Source of the DNA: Anaerolinea sp.
GTDB taxonomy: Bacteria; Chloroflexota; Anaerolineae; Anaerolineales; Anaerolineaceae
Assembly: GCA_029975965.1 (NCBI GenBank)
Contig: JARKOV010000102.1
Span: 1-20,519 of the forward strand
Reading direction: 5' to 3'
Length of the DNA: 20,519 nt
Part shown: piece by piece, positions 14,758 through 20,519 of the stretch
Position numbering within the stretch: the first letter of the stretch is position 1
Layout: every line of letters begins with the position of its first letter
Notes under the pieces: model-generated
What the model was told of the DNA's origin: nothing
Database searches by the model: none
Seen by the model: the letters and a program-made list of their open reading frames with translations, nothing else
Made by a program: the position numbers and the translations under genes

Positions 14758-16752
14758 ATGGAACACCCCTTCTTTCCGACCCGTTTTTCTGGTTTGCTGG
14801 TGCTCGAGGAGCGCGACCCGGTCATCCCGCACGCCGTGTGGTTCGAAGCCAAAGAAGACCACGACGGCCTCTTCTACACCTTCCCGCCCGGAACGCTGGG
14901 CGAATACGGCTACCTGACCGCCGACCTGTTGCTGGATGGCGACACGCTGGTGGTGTTTTTGCTGACCCTCCAGGAGGGCGAAGGCGGTCCGGCGTTCCAC
15001 TACACCTTCGGCTTGCTCAATCAGTGCCAGGCGCGCATGCGCATGCCGCTCGAGGCGGTCAACCAGAACCGCTGGCGCTACGAGCGCGAAGGAGCCTGGC
15101 TCAAACCGCTCTGCGGGGGAGACCGCGTCGACCTGCGCCGGGTAGACCGCATGGGCTTCCAGGTGCTGCGCAAAGCCGCCGGACCGGCGCGCTTCAGCCT
15201 GTCGCCCATCACCGCTGTCACCGACGAGCCCCTCCCGCTCACCGAGCCCATCCTGACCAAAGGCCCGTTGCTGGATGAGCTGGGGCAAAACGCGCTGCGC
15301 GAGTGGCAGGGAAAATCGCGCACACCGGCAGAGGTGACCGATCGCCTGCGCGCCCAGCTCGTTGCCGCCCCGCAGCAACGCCTGCCCGGGTCATTCTCCC
15401 GTTGGGGCGGTTGGAATGCGGTGCGCGGCGAGGCAAGCGGCTTTTTCCGTGTGCAACAGGACGGCAAGCGCTGGTGGCTGGTCGACCCCGACGGACACCC
15501 CTTCTGGTCGGCGGGGATCGACTGCGTGCGGGTGGACACCGATGCGAACTACGGCGGGCTGGCGAACGCCCTGAGCTGGCTGCCGGAGCGCGAGGGCGAG
15601 TACGCCGCCATGTTCCCCGAACATGGAGCAACCCCGATGGTCAATTACCTCGCCGGCAATTTCATCCGGGCATTTGGCGCGGAACAGTGGCGCGAAAAAT
15701 GGGAGCAGATCGCCCTCGCCGAGCTGCGCCGGATCGGCTTTAACACGGTGGGCAACTGGTCTGAGTGGCAGGTCGCCAGCCGGGCGCAGGTGCCTTACGT
15801 GCGCCCGCTCGATCCGGTTTACGAGCGGCTGCCGGTCGTCTACCGCGATTTTCCGGACGTTTTTCACCCCGATTTCCCAGCCGTGGCCGCAGCATACGCC
15901 GCGCAATTGGGCGAGACTCGCGACGACCCGGCCTTGATCGGCTATTTCATGATGAACGAGCCCACCTGGGGTTTCGCCGCCGAGACGCCAGCCGCCGGGA
16001 TGCTCTTCAACACCCCCGACTGCCATTCCCGCCGCGCGCTCGCCGAATTCCTGCGCCGGCGCTACAACGACGATGCCGCATTGAGCGCTGCCTGGGGCTT
16101 CTCGGTGACCTTCGAGGCCCTGGCAGCCGGGCCGTGGACAACCCCACTTAGCGACTCAGCCCGCAGCGACCTGGCGGACTTCAGCGCGGTGATGGTCGAG
16201 CGCTTTTTTGGCGGCCTGAGCGCCGCCTGCCGTGCGGTTGACCCCAACCACCTCAACCTGGGCATCCGCTATTACACCATTCCCCCCGCCTGGGCCCTGG
16301 ACGGCATGCGCCATTTTGATGTGTTCAGCATGAACTGCTACAAGCAGCGTCTGCCCGCCGCCGAGATGGAGACGATCAGCCAGATGCTCAACTTGCCGAT
16401 CATGATCGGCGAATGGCACTTCGGCGCTCTGGATGCCGGGCTGCCGGCCAGCGGCATTGGTCACGTCGCCGACCAGGCTGCTCGCGGTCAGGCTTACCGC
16501 GTCTATTTCGAAGACGCCGCCGCGCGCCCCTGGTGCGTCGGCGTGCACTACTTCATCCTGTACGACCAGTCGGCGATCGGCCGCTTCGACGGTGAGAATT
16601 ACAACATCGGTTTCCTGGATGTGTGCAACCGCCCTTACGAGGCGCTCTGCCAGGCGGCGCGCGCCAGCCACGAGCGGCTCTACGGCGTGGCATCCGGCGA
16701 ATTGCCTCCCTACACCGAGGAACCCGCGTACCTGCCGCTCCTTTTCCTCTGA
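14758..16752 (+). CDS. Large clan GH-A glycoside hydrolase, agarase/GH50-like
   Basis: 664 residues, no signal peptide, so cytoplasmic. An N-terminal beta-rich region (about 1-200) precedes a TIM barrel. The barrel opens with KRWWLVDPDGHPFWSAGID (237-255), a motif I associate with beta-agarase-type families (GH50, GH86). LRRIGFNTVGNWSE (323-336) follows. The probable acid/base is E401 in GYFMMNEPTWGF and the nucleophile E552 in IMIGEWHFG. YDQSAIGRFDGENYNIGFLD near 602-621 resembles the ligand-binding end of GH-A exo-enzymes. AAGGAA lies 7 bases before ATG; the gap after the previous gene is 55 bases. It closes the operon. It probably acts on imported oligosaccharides. Exact family is uncertain: GH50, GH2-related or an unassigned GH-A group. 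Confidence 0.72.
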   Translation: MEHPFFPTRFSGLLVLEERDPVIPHAVWFEAKEDHDGLFYTFPPGTLGEYGYLTADLLLDGDTLVVFLLTLQEGEGGPAFHYTFGLLNQCQARMRMPLEAVNQNRWRYEREGAWLKPLCGGDRVDLRRVDRMGFQVLRKAAGPARFSLSPITAVTDEPLPLTEPILTKGPLLDELGQNALREWQGKSRTPAEVTDRLRAQLVAAPQQRLPGSFSRWGGWNAVRGEASGFFRVQQDGKRWWLVDPDGHPFWSAGIDCVRVDTDANYGGLANALSWLPEREGEYAAMFPEHGATPMVNYLAGNFIRAFGAEQWREKWEQIALAELRRIGFNTVGNWSEWQVASRAQVPYVRPLDPVYERLPVVYRDFPDVFHPDFPAVAAAYAAQLGETRDDPALIGYFMMNEPTWGFAAETPAAGMLFNTPDCHSRRALAEFLRRRYNDDAALSAAWGFSVTFEALAAGPWTTPLSDSARSDLADFSAVMVERFFGGLSAACRAVDPNHLNLGIRYYTIPPAWALDGMRHFDVFSMNCYKQRLPAAEMETISQMLNLPIMIGEWHFGALDAGLPASGIGHVADQAARGQAYRVYFEDAAARPWCVGVHYFILYDQSAIGRFDGENYNIGFLDVCNRPYEALCQAARASHERLYGVASGELPPYTEEPAYLPLLFL

Positions 16753-16830
16753 AATGCCGGGAACAGGGAGGGAAAGACAACGCTGTCAGGTTGCCCGGTC
16801 GATTTGGCTGGTCGAGTCAAAAGATGGCGG

Positions 16831-16836
16831 TATAAT
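16831..16836 (+). promoter_or_regulatory. Probable -10 box for the adaptor-permease unit
   Basis: A perfect TATAAT lies 104 bases before the adaptor start, in a 187-base gap after the sugar operon. The -35 side is poor: TTGGCT (16804-16809) is 21 bases away and no better hexamer sits at 17 bases. Transcription would start near 16843. No intrinsic terminator for the preceding operon was found in this gap. Confidence 0.55.
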
Positions 16837-16939
16837 TATTGAACCTGCCTACATCTTTTTGATGCAGCTCTGCCACTTCGCAATTAAATAGAGAACGCTG
16901 CCGGATCCCGGTTAAATGTTTGCTGCTCTCGGAGAGAAT

Positions 16940-18007
16940 ATGCCTGCTCGAAACTTAATTGCACGCCGCTTGGTCGCCTTGAAACGCGTCCCATTCCTGG
17001 TGGTCGTCGCAGCCCTGCTCATGAGCGCCTGCGCAGCCCAACCCGCCCAGGAATTGCCCACCCCAACCCCCTTGCCCACCCCGATCATCCCCACCAAGCC
17101 CACTTACCAGGTGCAGACGGGTGAGGTGGTGCGAAAACTGGAATTTACCGGGCGGGTCGTCCCGGTCATCCAGGAAAGCCTGTTTTTCAAAGCCAACGGA
17201 CGGGTCGATAACGTCTTCGTCAAGAAGGGTGATACCGTCACGGCCGGGCAACTGCTCGCCGACCTCGAAGGCGGTACCGGCCTGCTCGACCTGCGCCGGG
17301 CTGAGATCTACCTGGAGATGGCCAAGCTCAACCAGCAACTGGCCGAGATGCAGACGCCCAAATATCTGAAAGAATACGATATCCTGATGAGCCAGCAAAA
17401 GTACCAGGTGGAGCTGGCCCAGATTGCGCTCGACGAGCTCAAAGCTCAGGTGGAGGCGACCCAAATCGTTGCCCCCTTCGATGGCACCGTCCTCTCGGTG
17501 TTCCTGAGCGAGAGCACCGCCGTCGAAGCCTATAAAGAAGTCATTGTGGTAGCCGACCTCGCCGAGCTGGAGATCAGCAGCGACCTGGGCGACAAGGAGC
17601 TGGCTCAATTGACCGAAGGCATGCCGGTGGAGACCTGGCCGGTCAATTCGCCGGGGAACGTGATGGATGGTGTGCTGCGCAAACTGCCCTACCCCTACGG
17701 GAAAGCCACCGACGTAAAGGAAACCGACAAAGAGGATAAGACCACCCGCGTCGCCGTGCCCGGCGGGTTGGAAGAGCGCGGCCTCGAGCTGGGCGACCTG
17801 GTGAGGGTGGTGGTGGAGCTGGAGAAGAAAGACGGCGTGCTCTGGCTGCCCCCGCAGGCCATCCGCAACTTTGAAGGGCGCCGCTTCGTCGTCGTGCAGG
17901 ATGGCGAAGGTCAACGCCGCGTGGATGTAAAAATTGGCATCCAGGGTGACGACCGCGTGGAAATTGTCGAGGGCCTGACGGAAGGTCAGGTTGTGATTGC
18001 TCCGTAG
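16940..18007 (+). CDS. HlyD/MacA-like membrane fusion (adaptor) lipoprotein
   Basis: Adaptor protein of a MacAB-type ABC system, linking the membrane permease to the cell envelope outside; 355 residues. The signal peptide has an Arg/Lys-rich start, a hydrophobic core VPFLVVVAALL and lipobox LMSAC with Cys31, so it is lipid-anchored. A Pro/Thr-rich linker (LPTPTPLPTP) follows. Next come a biotinyl-lipoyl-like half (ANGRVDNVFVKKGDTVTAGQ), a short helical hairpin (about 110-165), the returning half (IVAPFDGTVLSVFL), a beta-barrel region and the C-terminal LPPQAIRNFEG...VDVKIGIQGDDRVEIVEGL typical of the family. The start is ATG 16940 with GGAGAG 3-5 bases upstream; the in-frame ATG at 16916 lacks a ribosome site. 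It lies 20 bases before its permease partner. The cargo is unknown. Confidence 0.88.
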   Translation: MPARNLIARRLVALKRVPFLVVVAALLMSACAAQPAQELPTPTPLPTPIIPTKPTYQVQTGEVVRKLEFTGRVVPVIQESLFFKANGRVDNVFVKKGDTVTAGQLLADLEGGTGLLDLRRAEIYLEMAKLNQQLAEMQTPKYLKEYDILMSQQKYQVELAQIALDELKAQVEATQIVAPFDGTVLSVFLSESTAVEAYKEVIVVADLAELEISSDLGDKELAQLTEGMPVETWPVNSPGNVMDGVLRKLPYPYGKATDVKETDKEDKTTRVAVPGGLEERGLELGDLVRVVVELEKKDGVLWLPPQAIRNFEGRRFVVVQDGEGQRRVDVKIGIQGDDRVEIVEGLTEGQVVIAP

Positions 18008-18027
18008 GGAAATCCCAGGCAAATCCA

Positions 18028-20478
18028 ATGAGCGCATTCCTGCTTCGTTTTTGGGCGATCTTCGTCGTCACCATCAAGCGCATCCTCTCTCAACGCGGGC
18101 TGGCGCTGGCCACCTCGCTGGGGATCGTCGCGGCTGTGGCGTTGACGATGAGCATCCCCATTTATTCCGATGCGGTTTACCAGGACATCCTGCAAAAGCA
18201 AGTCGCCGGCGAGCGCAACGCCGAAGGTCAATTCGTCGGGCGCCCGCCGTTCGCCTTCATGTACCGCTACGTCGGCGCGTGGACCGGCGCGGTGGATTGG
18301 GAACGCGTCAAGCCGGTCGACGAGTACCTGTCGGGCAAGGTCAGCGAAGACCTCGGCCTGCCGGCGCAGTTGTTTGTCCGCTACTTGAAAACCGATTCGC
18401 TCAAGCTGTTCCCCGCCGAAAAGGGCACCTACGATACCACCCAGGAACCGCTGGCATGGGTGTATTTCTCCTCGATCAGCGATTTGGAGCAGCACGCCAC
18501 GCTGCTCGAGGGCGAGTTTCCGAGCGTGTCCAGCGGCTCGGCGGGCAGCGTGGTCGACGTGCTGATCAGCGAGGAGCGCGCCACCCTGCTCGGCGCACAG
18601 GCCGGCGAAATGTTTACCGCCTACACCACCCTGCGCAACGAACAGACCTCGACCACGGTCGAATACCCTGTGCGCATTGCCGGCGTTTGGAAGGCGACCG
18701 ACCCGAACGAGGAATACTGGTTCTACAGCGGGCAGGAATTCCGCGATGCGCTGCTCGTCCCTGAAGAGACGCTCACCCAGCGGGTGATCCCCTACCTGCG
18801 CAACGAGATCTACCTCGGACTGTGGTATTGGGTGATGGACGGCTCCGACATCCACTCGGCCGATGTTCCCCGCCTGCTCGGGCGCATCTACACCACCCGC
18901 CAGACCGCCATCAACCTGCTGCCGAACATGCGCCTCGACATTTCCCCTGAGCAAAACCTGGGGCAATACCTGCAACTTTCCCGCTCGTTGACCATTTTCC
19001 TTTACGCCTTCAGCGTCCCGCTCCTGTTGATGATCCTGACCTTCATTGGGCTGGTGGTCGACATGGCGGTCGGCCAGCGGCGCAACGAGATCGCCGTGCT
19101 GCGCAGCCGTGGCTCGACCACCGCGCAACTGGTGGGCATGGCCATCCTCGAGAGCCTGTTGCTGGGGCTGGTCGGCCTGGCAATCGGCACACCGCTGGCA
19201 CAGGTGGTTGCAGAAACCTTCGGCAAGGCGCGCAGCTTCCTCGATTTTTCGGCCTCCTCCGGGTTGAAACCGTCGGTCACCATCGACTCGCTGCGGTTTG
19301 GACTGGTGGCGGCTGCCGTCGCCCTGGTGGCTATGGTCATGCCGACCGTGGGCGCGGCCAAGCACACCATCATCACCTACAAACAAGACCGCGCCCGGCA
19401 GACCCAACGGCCCTGGTGGCAGCGCGCCTACCTCGATCTGCTCCTGCTCATCCCGGCCGGCTACGGCATGTACCTGCTCCAGCGCTCGGAGACGGGCGAT
19501 CCGCTGGGCGGCACCGCCGGATTACCCGCCGACCCGTTCCAGAATCCGCTCTTGCTGCTGGTTCCGGCGCTCGGCATCTTCGCCGTCGCGCTGCTGGTCA
19601 TCCGCCTGCTGCCGCTCGTGATGAGCGCCATCGCCTGGGTGGCTTCCAAGACGCGCAGCGTGGGCGTGCTGTTGGCGGCGCGCTATCTCTCGCGCTCGAC
19701 CTCTGGCTACACCGCCCCCCTGATCCTGCTGGTCATGACGCTCAGCCTGTCAACTTTCACCGCCACGCTGGCCCAGACCCTCGACCGCCACATGCACGAC
19801 CAGACTTTCTACAAAGTGGGCGCCGACGTGCACGTCATCGAGCTGGGCGAGCTGGCCGGTGGGGGGACCAGCATCATGGCCGGCGGGGCCGGGCAGGCGC
19901 AGGCGCAGGGCCAGGCGGCTCAAGCAGAAACCGATCCCAACGCGCCCGCCGAGCAATGGTTTTTCCTGCCGGTTTCCGAGCACCTCACCGTGCCAGGCGT
20001 GGAAGCCGCTGCCCGCGTCGCCCGCATGACGGTGCGCGTTTCAGCCAGCGAAGCCTACACCGAGGCCAACTTCATCGGCATTGACCGGATCGATTTTCCC
20101 CAGGTGGCTTTCTGGCGCAAAGATTTCGCGCCCACCTCGTTGGGGGGATTGATGAACGATCTCGCCCGCACCACCGACGGCGTGCTCGTCTCCTGGGATA
20201 TGCTCACCAAGTACAATCTCTCCCCCGGCGACAGCATCACCGTCAGCGTGTACCAATTGGGCGCCTCGCGCAATATCGATTATCGCATTGTCGGCGCGTT
20301 CTATTACTTCCCCACCTGGTACCCAGAAGAAGGGCCGCTGGTCGTGGGCAACCTCGACTACCTCTTCGAGCAGGTCGGCGGGGAATTCCCCTACGACGTG
20401 TGGCTGGCAACCCGACCGGGCCCCGCTCACTACGTGAAGCTCAAAGGCATCGACAGCCTGTACAAACGTGGAATGTAA
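18028..20478 (+). CDS. FtsX/MacB-type ABC permease, apparently interrupted
   Basis: Membrane subunit of an ABC system without its own ATPase domain; 816 residues up to a TAA. An N-terminal membrane segment (about 24-42) precedes an extracytoplasmic MacB-like domain (43-320). Three segments (323-348, 368-395, 424-443) form the first FtsX module with VGQRRNEIAVLRSRGST, its typical loop. Two central segments (469-485, 506-530) and one at 562-584 start a second module, whose outer domain runs from 590 to the end with a Gly/Ala/Gln-rich stretch (610-640). Family members of this layout normally end with a second three-helix FtsX module, missing here. After the TAA the same frame remains coding-like, so a nonsense mutation or sequence error is likely. 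The ribosome site is weak (AGG, 8 bases). The ATPase gene is not in the window. Confidence 0.85.
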   Translation: MSAFLLRFWAIFVVTIKRILSQRGLALATSLGIVAAVALTMSIPIYSDAVYQDILQKQVAGERNAEGQFVGRPPFAFMYRYVGAWTGAVDWERVKPVDEYLSGKVSEDLGLPAQLFVRYLKTDSLKLFPAEKGTYDTTQEPLAWVYFSSISDLEQHATLLEGEFPSVSSGSAGSVVDVLISEERATLLGAQAGEMFTAYTTLRNEQTSTTVEYPVRIAGVWKATDPNEEYWFYSGQEFRDALLVPEETLTQRVIPYLRNEIYLGLWYWVMDGSDIHSADVPRLLGRIYTTRQTAINLLPNMRLDISPEQNLGQYLQLSRSLTIFLYAFSVPLLLMILTFIGLVVDMAVGQRRNEIAVLRSRGSTTAQLVGMAILESLLLGLVGLAIGTPLAQVVAETFGKARSFLDFSASSGLKPSVTIDSLRFGLVAAAVALVAMVMPTVGAAKHTIITYKQDRARQTQRPWWQRAYLDLLLLIPAGYGMYLLQRSETGDPLGGTAGLPADPFQNPLLLLVPALGIFAVALLVIRLLPLVMSAIAWVASKTRSVGVLLAARYLSRSTSGYTAPLILLVMTLSLSTFTATLAQTLDRHMHDQTFYKVGADVHVIELGELAGGGTSIMAGGAGQAQAQGQAAQAETDPNAPAEQWFFLPVSEHLTVPGVEAAARVARMTVRVSASEAYTEANFIGIDRIDFPQVAFWRKDFAPTSLGGLMNDLARTTDGVLVSWDMLTKYNLSPGDSITVSVYQLGASRNIDYRIVGAFYYFPTWYPEEGPLVVGNLDYLFEQVGGEFPYDVWLATRPGPAHYVKLKGIDSLYKRGM

Positions 20479-20519
20479 CCGCGCATCTCGCTGGAGATCC
20501 TCTCTGACGAAGAGCTCCG
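20479..20519 (+). other. Coding-like continuation of the permease frame after the stop
   Basis: Directly after TAA 20476-20478 the same frame reads PRISLEILSDEEL to the window end. Eleven of thirteen third positions are G or C, as in the surrounding genes. This looks like the remainder of the two-module permease. Only 41 bases are available, so it could be chance. Confidence 0.5.

Overview
The window looks like a chromosomal segment of a GC-rich bacterium, most probably a Chloroflexota member of the Anaerolineae type. The taxonomy is inferred from gene content and style: a CUT1 sugar ABC cluster with LacI regulators, a Tat-type lipoprotein binding protein, a lipoprotein adaptor with a Thr/Pro-rich linker, and a large two-module FtsX-type permease. 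No rRNA, tRNA, CRISPR array, insertion sequence or phage gene was seen.

Left block (1-6180, minus strand): a compact branched-chain amino acid operon transcribed right to left as ilvD-ilvB-ilvN-ilvC-leuA, with leuA cut by the window edge. It starts from a near-consensus sigma-70 promoter (6153-6180). Between promoter and ilvD lies an apparent ribosome-mediated attenuator. A 34-residue leader peptide carries ten consecutive Ile/Leu/Val codons, and an intrinsic terminator (5962-5986) lies in front of ilvD. Mutually exclusive pairings can be drawn by hand in the layout of classical 1:2 / 2:3 / 3:4 attenuation. This is the most striking signal in the window.

Centre (6181-9100): a divergent intergenic region with inverted repeats, then two LacI-family regulators in tandem. 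Each has its own recognisable promoter with a palindromic operator next to it, suggesting autoregulation. A 435-base stretch without a convincing gene follows.

Right-centre (9101-16752, plus strand): a carbohydrate import and breakdown operon. It encodes a Tat/lipoprotein sugar-binding protein, two CUT1 permeases, a GH17-like hydrolase, a uroporphyrinogen-decarboxylase-like protein and a large clan GH-A (agarase/GH50-like) hydrolase. No ABC ATPase is present, so a shared ATPase elsewhere is expected. The three enzymes lack signal peptides, so imported oligosaccharides are probably processed in the cytoplasm. Two perfect hairpins sit between genes of this operon and may tune differential expression.

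Right end (16753-20519): a separate transcription unit with a HlyD/MacA-like adaptor lipoprotein and an FtsX/MacB-type permease. The permease frame is interrupted by a TAA, after which the same frame still reads like coding sequence to the window edge. This suggests a nonsense mutation, a sequence error or a truncated protein.
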